Positions 21,800-34,700 of a stretch of 64,000 nucleotides of DNA are shown piece by piece. Both the position numbers and the translations under genes were made by a program. The notes beneath the pieces were generated by a model. It made no database searches. It saw nothing but the letters and a program-made list of their open reading frames with translations, and had not been told where the DNA came from. The stretch is from Cordia subcordata (Eukaryota; Streptophyta; Magnoliopsida; Boraginales; Cordiaceae): the NCBI GenBank assembly GCA_028554755.1, contig JAPTOF010000017.1:12981501-13045500 (forward strand), written 5' to 3'. The stretch's first letter is position 1. The number at the start of each line of letters is the position of its first letter.

Positions 21800-22150
21800 G
21801 GTTGATGGAAACCTACAACTTCTATGCTAGAAAGACACCCCATGTCATCATCATGATGAAAAACTTAAACCTCAAAGCTGCGATGTGCAAAAGTTGTGTA
21901 TTGATTCATGTTTCTAGCGAAAATTTTAATATTTCAGTTCGCGGTTATTTCAGAACCAGAGATATTAAAAGAGGATACTGTTAATGATTCGACCTGCAAT
22001 ACAGAATCAGGGTTGTGCCTAGTTTCAACTGCATATGGTATGAATACCATCATCATGGGAACGAAAACTACTAACAAAGAACACAAGAAAAGAAATCCTA
22101 ACGCGTACTTATTTGGACAACGGATGCCCTCTTGATTATTAGTAACATGG
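21800..22150 (-). pseudogene. NHL/LEA2 copy, 5' half (split by a copia element)
   Basis: Minus-strand reading gives EGIRCPNKYALGFLFLCSLL (start of the membrane segment), then VESLTVSSFNISGSEITAN followed by a stop where the family has Trp, and then NIKIFARNMN..TTFAHRSFEV and another stop. The sequence ends at the copia target duplication at the FDQ-equivalent position and continues at 14560. The N-terminal Pro/Thr tail is not recognisable to the right of about 22150. Confidence 0.82.
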
Positions 22151-22290
22151 GCATGGTTTGTGACTTGGTGTAGTAGTGTCCCACATCAATTTGTGCAATA
22201 ATATGTGAGTGGTCCTCTCGATTATTAGTAACATCGGCATGGTTAGTATAATAGTGTCCTACATCGATTTGTAAAATAATATGTGAGTGG
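22135..22290. repeat. Tandem duplication of about 80 bp
   Basis: The two units (22135-22212, 22219-22290) share ATTATTAGTAACATnGGCATGG, then TAGTGTCC(C/T)ACATC and AATAATATGTGAGTGG. The GTCCCACATC word resembles the upstream element of plant snRNA genes and also occurs in many LTR promoters. No snRNA follows. Confidence 0.6.
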
Positions 22291-22311
22291 TTTATACGTA
22301 GATGGCGAGTT

Positions 22312-22480
22312 GTGTGGTGGTGGTGGTGGTGGTGACTGGAGCAATAGGTTGAGAAGGTATGGTGATGAGTTCTTGTCATGTTTGGATGGTATATGGGTGC
22401 CATGCAATGAGATTAGACAATGAGAAATGACACACACACATACACACACACATATATATATATAGATAGATAGATAGCTT
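22312..22480. repeat. Simple repeats (TGG)n, (CA)n, (TA)n, (GATA)n
   Basis: A GGT/TGG run at 22316-22333, CA runs at 22431-22450, TA at 22451-22462 and GATA at 22463-22477. A diverged copy of the array-wide NHL upstream motif follows at about 22490-22510. Confidence 0.8.
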
Positions 22481-22559
22481 CAATGTGTCCAAACTTGGGT
22501 AAGATTAGCACATCTAGCTGGATTAGGTTTTCGAGAACTTGTTGGATTTGGAGATGGTG

Positions 22560-23518
22560 CTATGGTGGTTTGAATTGGCCTTTTTAAGAATTTTTTAACA
22601 ATTTTTAAAAATAATATTTTATTCAAAATTTTTTTTTCAGAGTTTTATTTTTTTTTAGAATTTGAATCAAATAGTTATTAAAAATATATTTTTCTTAAAA
22701 AATAATATTTCAGCCAAACAGGCCATATATATTGTTGTTGGCTGTTGAAGCAGAGGGTAATTTATACTCACATTCCTAATTATTGTCACTTTTTTTTTAT
22801 TGGTCCTTATTTTTTTAAAGTATTTAAATAAGTGTTTTAAAAAATAGTCAAATTAATTTTAATGTTCCAAGAAAATAATCAAATAAGTTCCTATTTGCTT
22901 AGGTATATTCATATTAGTTAGTCCTTTATATTACAAAAATAGTTAAATTTGTTTTTAAAAGAAAAATAACATTCATAATTTCACAATTTTTCCTAGATGG
23001 GCTTGCGGCCAATTTGGCCTAAAATTTTCGCTTTTCTTTTCACGTTTTCGAGAAAGAATTTTGAATGCCGAAATTTTGTTGTGGAAGGAAAAAAAAATTA
23101 AAAAACTACTTGGCGTGATTCTTCTTGAGACCCAGTTGGGCCTTCAAGAGCGGGCCTGCTTGGTGCTTTCTCAATCCCAGTAGCCCATATGCATGTCCAT
23201 ATAAACTTCCGCCTAACAAGCTTTTTTGATGTTGCGGAACGTAACAGTAAGTTTTTATGATAAATCTTTGGGCAAAATTATTTCTTGAATTTGTTCGGAG
23301 CAAGAAATAATTTGTCACAATGGCTAAAGAAAAATGAATACCTTTTGCAAGCACTCTTCTTTAAATTGAACTGAAATATGCATTACTAACTGAACTTTAT
23401 ACTCCTCGTTACATTATTGATTATTGGGAAAAAAAAAAGCTACAAGAAATGTAACAAATCAATGAATCGTATGAATATAACCATGAAGAACTCAGTGATA
23501 GTCAATCCCTGGCCTGCT
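22560..23518. other. Spacer between the NHL array and the Nudix gene
   Basis: AT-rich with no gene supported. It contains a GGCC(T)..CCAAACAGGCC-flanked AT-rich stretch (about 22572-22722) that could be a small MITE remnant. The part next to 23519 should hold the 3' untranslated region of the Nudix gene. Confidence 0.4.
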
Positions 23519-25598
23519 TCAAAGATGAGTTACGCCATTTTGTTGTTTCAAACAATGCTTGTTGAGATAGAGATAGCTTAATGGATCATCAAAATATGAT
23601 GTTATTTGCAGTGGGGTGAATCCAGTGTAGCGCTTTTCCTCTTTCGCCAAGTACACATCATTGATGTACTTGCAAAGGCCATGCTTCTGCGAGAAAGGTT
23701 GCGCCGCGTATTCCTCAAACGGCATCCACTATGAGAAAGATAACGATAACAAGCTAAGATTTGTTAAGAGGAATCAAAATGATCTAATTATGTGTATGAG
23801 AACAAGGGATGAAAAATTGTCTTGTCAATGGATGTAAGTTACATACCTTGGCTGCTGCAATTTCTAAGTCTTGCTTTTGGATGTCGCATGACAGAGGGCG
23901 CAGCATGCATAAGAACATTAGTTCTGACTTCTCGAAGAATGTCTTGTGAATTTGCCTGTCGATTGAGATGATACAATGGTGAGGAAGCGCTAGTCGTCAA
24001 AATAAATTAGCCTGTGACACCTAAGAAGCCAGCATACAAGATTTCTTTTGAAATGGTTATTGTGTGAATTGTGATTTTGCACAGGAAATTAAAGAAGGAA
24101 CCCAAGAGGGAGAAGCATACACGAGTTGATTTCAACTATGCAAGATTTTTACCTGAATGCAAGTATTTCCACAAACTCTGTATCAATCTGCAGTAATGAA
24201 ATCACAACAGCCTCAGAAAGAAGTGTTATAGGTTCATCAATTTTTAAGTATCACATAGTTACTACTTACTCCTGTTTCTTCTTTCACTTCTCTTGTTGCA
24301 CCCTTGAAAATATCTTCACCCTGTATGTTAAGGCGCTCAGTACATTGTTAACGGTATGTAACATACACTTAGAAAAGAAGCAAAAGGCTTATGATGATGT
24401 TCATACCTCATCAACGACTCCAGTAGGAAACTTCCAGATTCCTGTTCCGTGGAATCTCCCGATCTTTTCCTGAACAACAAGCAACTGCAGAACAAAGTAA
24501 TTTTAACTCATGAGCAAATTTATGTAAAGGAGAAGATGATAACTAGAGATTGAGTTGCATCCTTGATAGAAGTGGACAAAAAAGAGCCAGACACAACTAC
24601 TCAAAACTCGCATAGTGTGCGAGAAACGAGTTCAATATATAACATTAACATCAAAATACCTCTCTTTTGTCATTCACAACGATTGCACCAATGCGCACAC
24701 GATGCGAAGCATTTGCAGGGATAGTATTGGGAGCTTTAGGAATCCAGTAGACAAGCATCAGGTATTCAGGCTCAGCATGATGATACCAGAATCCTTCCTG
24801 TAATCAAGGTGGTATTTAAACTGTTAAAAAAACTGCTGCAGTTCTGAAGAAAATTAGAAGTACGTGTGTTAAAATACAGAGGAAAATTCCCCTGATATGG
24901 TCTGCATAACAAGATTTACCTTAACCACAATTTCAACAAGATTTACTAGACTGATTGGCAGCTTAACCCATACCCCCTTTTTGCCCTGCAAACCAATTGA
25001 CAGTAACTGTAAGCACACCTCACAAGATTATATATATATATATCTCCTGAACATTGTCAAAAGAACCTAAAATCTATCCCAAGCAATGGATTGAAAGAAA
25101 AAGTTTGAATCATAATTAAACCACAAGCAATGAGCAAATATCAAAGTAGCTTATACAAATTATTCAGAAACTGAAGCTACGCTCCTGCAGTATAAACTGA
25201 TCAAAGTATACTTAACCAATTATATGAGCACACCCTTAAAAACATAAATTTCATTAGATTCCACAATTCATTCCAAATGAAAAGAATCACCAAGATTTGG
25301 AAGTATTGGGATTAAACAGAGCGTAAAACGAGACCAGAACCAGGACGCCTTTACTCAGAATACGAGCCACGGTCCTAACAGCAACAAAAAAAAGGGTCAA
25401 CTAGCAGGCTATGCACAAATTTGATTAGCATACCTGCAGTTTCCATTGATGCATTGAAGCTTTAAGCCTGGTTTGAAAGACAGTGGGGTCCATGGTCTCC
25501 TTCATTTCCAGAATGACTCCACCATGCTCATCATTTACTGCTGGAAGCAATTGGGCACATTTTGCTCCATTTTCAATAACTTTAAGCACCGCCTCCAT
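23519..25598 (-). CDS. Nudix hydrolase, plant NUDT2/NUDT10 group
   Basis: Coding exons (minus strand): 25434-25598, 24920-24985, 24660-24797, 24407-24484, 24270-24320, 24153-24187, 23847-23955, 23519-23728. All have GT..AG borders and give 283 aa; Arabidopsis NUDT2/NUDT10 are of similar size. The N-terminal half matches the plant pre-Nudix region (LLPAVNDEHGGV, MDPTVF, GKKGVWVKLP, EGFWYHHAE, YLMLVYWIP, ANASHRVRIGA). A complete Nudix box GX5EX7REUXEEXGU spans residues 145-167, with REVKEETG intact, so Mg-dependent catalysis is expected. Group members split ADP-ribose and NADH and temper oxidative and defence signalling; the exact substrate cannot be read from sequence. A non-coding first exon is likely (see promoter). 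ATG 25598 is the first in frame after the leader intron. Confidence 0.94.
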
Positions 25599-25910
25599 TG
25601 ATCCTGAAAGCAACTCACAGATTTCTTTGCAGCTTTAAATTGTAATCTTAACAACCAGATAAACAATGAAAATGACTTGTATTCAACCTCTTCCCACATA
25701 CACTTCACTTAGACTTAATTATTCATCACCCTTTATTGAAAAGAACAGAAATATATACCATCTCCACATGTCAAGAAACAATCATTAAATTTACAATAAT
25801 ATCCACTTTTGAACATATGGTCAAATAGAGCTGCAAAGATCGAATACATATTCATACTACGAAGAAATGAAAAGCCACACACATGTAACAACTGCTAATT
25901 TAGTATTGAT

Positions 25911-26092
25911 GGCCCGTTTAGATTGGTTTTCATGAAAAATATTTTTTTAACAACTTTTTAAAAGAAGTTTTTTCTTGACTCATGATTTTATTTTATTTTT
26001 TTTGGGGAACGCAAACCAAATACTTACCGGAAGAAGAAGTAGTCTTTTGGAGAAAAAGTGTTTATAAAAAACTAATTCAAATAAACTCTCAG
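25911..26092. mobile_element. MITE-like insertion in the Nudix leader intron
   Basis: Left end GGCCCGTTTAGATTGGTTTT; the right end, read in reverse complement, is GAGAGTTTATTTGAATTAGTTTT. The ends resemble Tourist-like inverted termini but are imperfect, and no clean target duplication is visible. Confidence 0.35.
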
Positions 26093-26217
26093 GTCACAAA
26101 CTCACGAATACTATAAAATGATAACAAACATATTACGTAAACTACCACAAAATTTTAATTTACGTCTCACCAATACCAACACGGACTGAGAAAGGAGCTT
26201 ATCAGAATTCAAAGTAC

Positions 26218-26490
26218 CTTTGTGAGGAGAAATTTTTTAGTTTTTGCTGAAATATAGAAAGTACAATTGGCCTGTACTATTTTTGTTGTAAACACCTAAG
26301 ATGATTTTCAAATGTGTTCAATGCTGAATTTATATAGATCTTTTTTCGTGCGCGTGAGCGCTACACTGTGCTGGGTGCGTGGTGACGGGTTTCATTGATA
26401 TCATATCCAATTGAATGTAATACTGGTAGTTGATTGCGTCATCTGTGACCAGATTCATGAGTTGCTTACGTCATATTGCTCACGTGGCGC
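26218..26490 (-). promoter_or_regulatory. Leader exon and promoter of the Nudix gene
   Basis: A non-coding exon probably runs from about 26305 to 26218, ending CACAAAG before GTACTTTG. It splices to the acceptor TTTCAG at 25604, five bases before the ATG. A TATATAA box is at 26330-26336. Upstream are two TGACG-type bZIP sites (TGACGCAA, 26435-26441; TGACGTAAGC, 26464-26473) and a CACGTGGC ABRE/G-box-like site (26481-26488, plus strand). These fit a stress- or salicylate-responsive gene, as known for family members; the response itself is inference. Confidence 0.55.
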
Positions 26491-29012
26491 CACTGGGCGC
26501 AACAAAAAAAGTGCGCCCCACCAAAGTTGCCGCGTCCACAAATGAGATATCCCGGTATTTGCTAAATGGTCCCTATATGTGACCCATTGTTGCACCTGAA
26601 TGCTCGTTCAAACTTTTTTCTTTCAATTTTGGGTCATCTACTTTTTCTTTTTCTTTTTCTTTTTTTCTTTTTAATTGCGCATCTACTCGTCCAAATGATC
26701 GTAACAGGAAAGTTTCCCTCATTTGCAATTTCACCTAAAAATGACACTTTTATTATAAGTATTATTATTATTCGATTGTATTTCTCAAATTATTCATCTA
26801 ATAAGAAAATGTAAATAATGTTGTCCTAGAAGGTTTACCTCATTCAAAATTATGCTTATCATATGAAATCGATCTGTATGAAATTATGCTTGATTAGTGG
26901 TTTCTCAAACATTGAAAGGAAAGAAACCAAGAAAGTTTTGTTCATTTTGGTTTAAAGTAATCATTTTATTAATAATACCCATTTTTTTACTATACTCGTT
27001 ATATAGGAGTTGAGTTGATGTAGCGCATATACAATGTTACATAATTAAGACTGAAATGCATTTTGTTTTTATGCTTTATAAAAGTTACATAAAATTTTCT
27101 ATGGTTTCAAACTTGCTAATATCCTTGTGGTTTTAGAAATATTGCAAATTAACATTTTTAGTTTTAAAGTTGGTGCATATGCCCCCATCTAGGTTCAAAA
27201 TTGATGCATATTCCTCCACTCATTTTACATTCACAAGGGTCAATGTGCAGCGTTTTCTAAATCACATGAGAGTATCAGCGAGTTTTGAAACCGCATAAAA
27301 TTTTGCAACATACAGGGAATTAAAAAAATGCATTTTACTCTACAATTAATACATATTGCCTAATCTTTCATAATTGATCTTAGTTGATATATAATAAAAA
27401 GGAAATAAATTGATATTATAATTTACAAATAAGGAAAAAACAATCAAGGAAAATATCTCGAACAAGTACTTTTGTTCTTACCAATATTTTGCTTACATGT
27501 CTTTAAGTCTATTTTGACCTAGCTAGCTAGATGCACGACATTTTTTCCTTGATTGTTTTTTCAAGGAAAAATAAATTTGAAAATTTTCAAAAGTTTAGCT
27601 AGAATATTATTATGGTTGGTGGTAGTACTTCTTTCATTTCCTTTCGTATTTTACTTCCTCTCACCAGTAACCAAGTCATTTCAAAAGCAGTTTGAATACT
27701 TCAGCCCATTTTTTAGCGCGTTCATGGTCATGCATGGTTTTCTTAATCCATGCATGCAAGTCGTTAAAAAGGGTTTACGTGCCTTGAGATTAGGGGCATT
27801 CTTCAATATTCAATAGCCAGTCAAGATTTGCAGTAAATAAATAAACAGTTAAAGATTTCTTCAATAACCTAAAAACAAACAATAAAAGGAAGGGGGGGGG
27901 GTGAAAAACAAAGATTTTTCTTTAAGTTTTCTGTGTTTGAATGGACTGAGTTTAGCTTGACCCAGAAAGAAAATGGACTTACATGTGAAACGCTGAAAAG
28001 GAGCTTTAATTTCTACTTTTAAGCCCTCGTGCTAGTTGATGAATTCCGAATGATGGGTAAAGGTTTTGTCTTTCTACTTATGAATTAGTCATTGGTCGTA
28101 TACATGACTTAAACTAGTCAAGAAACACAACAATAAAAACATAGTTATGTTGAGAGGATTTTTTCTTCATCTCATTCTCTCGATTTTAATCTCAAGTGCA
28201 ACGTGACTTGACATAATTATATCACCCAAGAGTTGGTTGGGTGGCGGAGAATAGTTTACTTTGGTTACGCTAAAGATTTTACATAGGTATATATATCATT
28301 TACGATAAAAACACATTAATGTACCATAAGATTGATAATTTTAAGGTGAATCAACTATGATTTTGTTTGTGATAAATATATCGTTTTAATGATGCATAAT
28401 CAAATTACAGGTGTTCATTTCTAGTAATTATCGAGAATCTGCGACCATGCTTTGCAATATTTGAGGGGGCACGTACCCCTTTGGGCAAATTTACACCAAG
28501 TCAAAATGCGACCTTGACTGACCCAAAAACAAAAAAGAAAAAGAAATAGACCTTGAAAAACCATGCAATTTCAACATGCTCAGTAACCAACAAAATTGCA
28601 TTCTCGGTTTCCATTGACCGGTCAACCTCTGTACTATTTTTGCTGAAACACAACATTTTCTAAATAGCATAATATATATAAAACTCCACCAATGATGGTT
28701 AAATCATGCGTGCATGATGAGATACCATCATAATGACCGTCAAGTTTTCGGCCTTTTTGGGTCAAAGACTTTGAATTTGATTCTACTTTTGTGTGTTTCT
28801 TTTTTTCTTTTCTTTTTTTCTTTGCAACCAATATTTCTAGACGAACTTTTTATTGCAAAACTTTTTTGAATGAGTAAAAAAATACATTGAATTTATTAAA
28901 AATTATAAATTTTATGGCACAACAATAACACTCCAAATTAGTGATGAAAATGTATAAGTTTGACTTGAAATCTTTTGTTATAACAAGTTGTATGTTGTAG
29001 TAAACCACTCTA

Positions 29013-29126
29013 CCTATCTAATTTAACTTGAAATTAGTGAGTAGTTCAACTGGTCTAGTCTAATCTCAAGAATGAATAATTGAATTTAAATCTCATGAGG
29101 TGTAAGGGGTTTATTATAAAAAAAAA
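29013..29126 (+). mobile_element. tRNA-derived SINE-like insertion
   Basis: Contains GAGTAGTTCAACTGGTC (A-box-like) and ATTGAATTTAAATCTC (B-box-like) about 50 bases apart, followed by an A-run (29118-29127). Flanks AACCACTCTACC (about 29003) and AACCACTTTACC (about 29127) look like an aged target duplication. Confidence 0.45.
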
Positions 29127-31660
29127 ACCACTTTACCAACCTTTGATAGCTATTATTAGTTTTTGGATGGAACCTATTAAATGGATTAATATTGTTGAAA
29201 TTGTTAATGATCTAATAACTAAAAGGGATAATTGAATAACCAAAGCGCTATAGTTTAGAGATCATATGAGGAATTAGCCCTTGAGATAAAGACACTTAAT
29301 TTTCAGTTATACACTTATATCCTAAATTAGAACATTGTAGAACGTATAAAGATAAGACATTGTAGATCGTATAACTTGAACATAACAAGTCGTTATCCGA
29401 CCACTTTACCTTATCTTTAGAAGTTAAATTTACACGACTCGTCACTAGCAAATTAAAGATAACATGTTTCATCAATTCATTACCATTTCGAGATCAAGAG
29501 GCACCTAATTTCGAGTTATACTCCCAAACTGAAAAGGGGAAAAAAAGCCCCTTTAGAACAAGGTATCAGATAAATAGAGCTAATGCTGATGTGATATTAG
29601 GCTTTATATATATGTGTGTGTATTGTAGTATCTTTCCGTGAAATCGTTTGTCTGTATCGTAGCAATCAAACGATATGAGGCAAAAGTCATAATATGCAAC
29701 AAATTGCAGATCTTTGATGATAATATCATTTCTGTAATCTTGTGTAGTATACATCTAATTTCGAACATATGGCATTTCAATATGTTATCAGTATGATACA
29801 AGAAGGCGAACCTTTACAAGTCACCATTGCAATCCATTTGGTCAAAAGTTGCTCCCAATAACCCTAAAAAAGTCGGGCAAAATGTTTAGATAACGATTTA
29901 TCATGATTCAAAAGTTTGAAACTTGGATTTATATTTTTTCATTAAAATATTGTTTAGCAACTTTGGCTAACTTAAAATGTGTATCTGAGAGTATCGTTAC
30001 ACTATAAAATTTATAATCTTAAAGTAAATTTGATATAATTTTGCTTAAATTGAATTCTTAATTTGTCATTATTTTAAAAAAGAAAAAGAAGCTTCTTAGG
30101 TGGAATCATGGGAAAATGGGTCCTCTCACCAGTGATGGATATATTAAGATAAAGAGAAAACGAATTAAATCAGGTAAGTAATTATTCAAATCACTTCATT
30201 ATAACTTTGTTAATCGATCATAATCGGATTTTATGGTTTGGAACATTCTAAATGATCACTTCATTATCCACTTTTGGTTATCAATTTAAAAAGGGTAGGC
30301 AAATTATCAACCATGGGATGCACCAATGCATTAAAACCTAAGTGCATGAACCTCCGAAAACTGTTTTAATTTCATATTTTTGTTAATTAGTAAATTATAG
30401 GTCATGTTTCCATCGTCACTAATTGCATCGTATCAATAATTGGTCCGAAGTTGGGTCAACTCTTGCAATTTGCTTGTTTTCTTTTATTAGCCAATATCAT
30501 AATCATGAGGCTACCATCAGTTGCTAGCAACCTCAACCAGCTAAGCAGCCTCTAGCCACCCCCCCCTATGTAAGCATGTCCACGTGTAACACCCAATTCT
30601 AAGTTCGAATTTTTTTTTAAAAGCCTGTAGGGAATTGAAGTTCGGGGGAACCAAAATGCATTAGTTTTGAGAGACTTAAAATAGAGTTTTGAAAAAGTAT
30701 TAATTATGTTAATTTTTTAAAATTGTTTTTTACATACAGCAGGTTTATATTCTTTATTAATTACAATAATTATAATATGTTCATTTATGATTAAAGGTTA
30801 AATATATTATTTAAACAAAATTAAAAAATTAAAAATTAAAAAACAAAAGCTAAAAAATTAGAAATTAAAAGTTAAAAGATAAAAAAAGTATAAAAATTAA
30901 ACATTACAAGATTTTAAAACTATAAGAATTTAAAATATTAAAATCAAACAAATAAATCAAAAATAACATTTTGAATAGAAATTTTAACCAAACAAATCAC
31001 AAATTGCTTTTCATTGAATAACAATTTTACTAAATAATAGAACAACTTTTCTGAATAGTATGTTTGAATTCAATACTTTTTAAAACAGTAACAGAAAATT
31101 GGTACAGTAATACCAACTAATCCATAATAATTTAATAAGTATTTTTATAAACAACTTCACCTAAAATTTTCAATCTTACGTGTCGTGGAAAAAAAAGACA
31201 AATTAATTCGATGAAGGATCCGTCCTCAACAATCATCTCTAGATAATAAGTTTGATTTGGTGCCACTAGACTGAAATAATTACTTTGACGCTTGAATTCA
31301 CCCATCCAAAAGTAATTATTAAATTATTTAATATAAATTTTAATATTAACTTAATTATACAGTACATAATCATTTATTTTATAAGTAAATTACACCAAAC
31401 CCCTTAATAATTTATCACAAATGCATGTTACCCCTTTATAGTTTAAAATAAGTATGGACACCTTTTTTAGAGAACATATGTGTTAGACATTTTAGAACTA
31501 CAAGGAGATCTCATACTTATTTTTTAGAAGTATGTCTACAATACATTTTAAGATGAAAGGGTGATCTGCTGCTTGTTTTAAAACTACAAAAAAAAATTAA
31601 TATACACTTACAATAAATTATAAAGAAATTTAGTGTAATTTACGTTTTATTTCATAGTTA

Positions 31661-31778
31661 TCGAATATCTGACGTCAATAAACTAATGGTATGTTACATA
31701 AGCTCGTGAGTTTTCTCGAATATCTGACGTCAATAAACTTATGGAATGTTACATAAGCTCTTGTGAGTTTTCTCGAAT
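31661..31778. repeat. 55-bp tandem duplication with TGACGTCA palindromes
   Basis: Two units begin TCGAATATCTGACGTCAATA at 31661 and 31716; a third start (TCGAATG) follows. Each unit holds a perfect TGACGTCA palindrome. Confidence 0.8.
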
Positions 31779-34700
31779 GTATATCATTTAATTTGACTGG
31801 GATATATTCAATTCCTTCTATACCACATATGTATCCACAATAATTGTCTTAGCACAAAGCCTAATTCTCGTTTGGCAATACCTAGTAGCAATCGTGGTCG
31901 TGTTTCAGTTTTGGAGGCAGCAAAGTTGGCATTTCTGAATTAACATCCAAAGTGTAATCATTATACTTTTGTGAAAAATCTAAAAATTTGACGTTGCGTC
32001 ATTGGTCAACGGCAAAGACTTGTCCACTAACTTTAGTTAGATTATTCCATTCAAAAATAATTATGACTACATTGTTAAACATCTGAAAAATAATTGTACC
32101 ATTACTAAACCCCTTGGATCGAACCAGCTGTAATGCAACGCAGAAAAGCTAACAAGTCACTATATACTTTCTAAATTTAAAATTTTAGATAGGTATGCAA
32201 CAAATTCGTAAAGAAGTTTGCACCGAAATACCAATATTTAATTTTGATTGAAGTATAATCTTCATCTCGATTTGAGAATGATAGCCTACCAAGTAAAGGT
32301 TGAGAAGTTATACGTGTAAGTACGTTGTACTGTTAATTCATACATCCTTCTTAATATATTTTACATAATAAAGAAAGTATCTCGAAAGCCCTTCTAACTT
32401 ACGTGAGATATAAATGACTCCTCGCACTTTTTGTTTTCTTCAGTTGTTCAGCAATCTACTTTCCTTCGATCAGCTTACTAAGATCCTTCGACCTTCTGCA
32501 ATTTTCATCAGAAAATGAAAGCATTTCAAACGACAACTCGTGTTTGTTTCGTAGTGAAGTGTTTAAGACGCATATAAAAGATTTATTTACATCTCGAGTC
32601 TTATGAGGGTTTTTTCCTTAATTAAGATCAAATCAACGTTATACCTAACTAATTCGAAGTACATCTCTTTTAAATGAAATCACACACTTTAAAATTTAGA
32701 CTTTGAAGCGTTTTTGTATGGTCATAATATATAATGGAGTTACACAACACGTGAATTAATACAATAAAGAGACATCTTCACAATGGTAATTTTGAATCTA
32801 GGATTTCAAATATGCACAAGTTTATCACTTCTCTATCACATTGATAAGTCTTCATCGAAGTGTGACCAACTCCAACTACTGTAATGGGAAAAAAGGCACA
32901 CTATCCATTGTCTTTGCCCTATAAACGGATACAGGGAGACTTATTTTCAGGAGTCGCCCACCACTTCTCCCACTCAGGTGTGGCATGAGTGATCCACGTA
33001 CGATATTCCTTTAAAAAAAACACATGAAACTCATTTTACATAAGATTATGTTAAATTTATTTTATACTATAATAGTGTATCTCTAATGGAATTATAGCTT
33101 GACATGTCAATTTTGCGAATGAATAAAAGCTTGATATATCAACTTATAAATTTATTAATTTTACTAAGTATTATTAATATTTTTAATGTGATAAAATAGT
33201 AGTTATATCACACACAATGTATATCACACTGATTTTAGTTAAAGAGTGGAATTCATTGAATCAGATGAATTAATATCTAATCCTAAATGTATGATAGTAA
33301 TTCTAATTCAAGGACCGATGCTATGTATATGATATTATTTATGACTAAAAAATGTGTAAAAGAATTATATATATGTTATTGACATATATTAAAAAACAAG
33401 TCACAAGTCTGTTCTTATCATTACATGCATGTTAAAAGATCTTGCAAGTGTATGAAGTATTGTCAACTTCAAGCCACAGATAATGAGTAAAATTCATTAA
33501 TTTGGAGATGCATTTTTCGAATTCTAAGGTAAGTTTCTTCCCTTTTTTTTTGTTTTTGTTTTTGTTTATGTTTAATTAATAAAATAGTGATTTCTTATTG
33601 TTAATTTATCATAATAATTTTACAAAATAAATTTTCTAAGATTACTTACAAATAAAACATAACAATATTTAGAATTGATAATATAAAAATATATTAAAAC
33701 TCGTACATAGCACGGCTGTAATTTTTAATATTTTAATAATTAAAAGAGTATATAGATTTAAAATCAAAGTCATTAATCATAATAATACACTATCCAACCA
33801 AAAGTCTACTAAACTCTTGTGGACCAAATATGGAAAACCTTGTCCTTATAGTTTTCGAGGAAGACACTACACCTATGGAAAACAAAGCTGTAAACATATT
33901 TACATTTTATATACATACATATATGTTTGTATGCAAGCATATATATATTTAAAAAAGACACTCTATACTCGTAGGACTTTGAGCACCATATCAATTTGAA
34001 TCCTATTTGGAAACCAATATTATTGGGTAGCAACTTTTGGTTTAACTCCAACGATTACTATTATTATGCAGAAATTTTGAATTAGTCAAACAAACCTCAT
34101 AAACAAATCCAATATCTACCATCATCAGTATACTTTTCTTATTTTTCTGACATCTTGTATAAGAAAAAAAAAAAAAAGAATCTTTTCGATTATAATTCAT
34201 GGTTTATTAAAGCTGAAACTCTTTTAAAGTCTTTTTATTTCTTTTATTTTTGTAATGGCAGCAGAAATGTGCAAGGACAATTCTTTGCAGGAGGCCAAAT
34301 AAAGAAGCCACAAGTGGTTTGCTGTCAACATCTGATAAAAAACACATCAATGAATGTTCACCTCAATTGAAAACTTTTGCCCATCATTTGAGGTTGAAAA
34401 AAAATCTGCTGTCATGTAAATTTCAGGCTGTGCGATTAAATACCACATGTGATTCTGCATTGGAATTCACCATAGAGTTACATGAAGTTGGTTTTCAAAT
34501 AACATGTTCATCCCAAGCAAATTATTTTTTTGATTTTGCAATGCGGCAATCAGGCTTGTAACACATTCAGAAATTTGTTCGGTCCATGTATGTAAATCTT
34601 TATTATAGGGAGGACGTAATTGTAGTCTTCTTATTGTAACAAATATTGTTAGTTTACAACCGAAAGACGAATTTAAACTTTTTTACATATGAGATTGAGT

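Noticed and set aside
22135..22290. Candidate U-snRNA gene because of GTCCCACATC
   Set aside because: No TATA at the proper spacing and no snRNA body follow. The duplicated unit is better read as a repeat.
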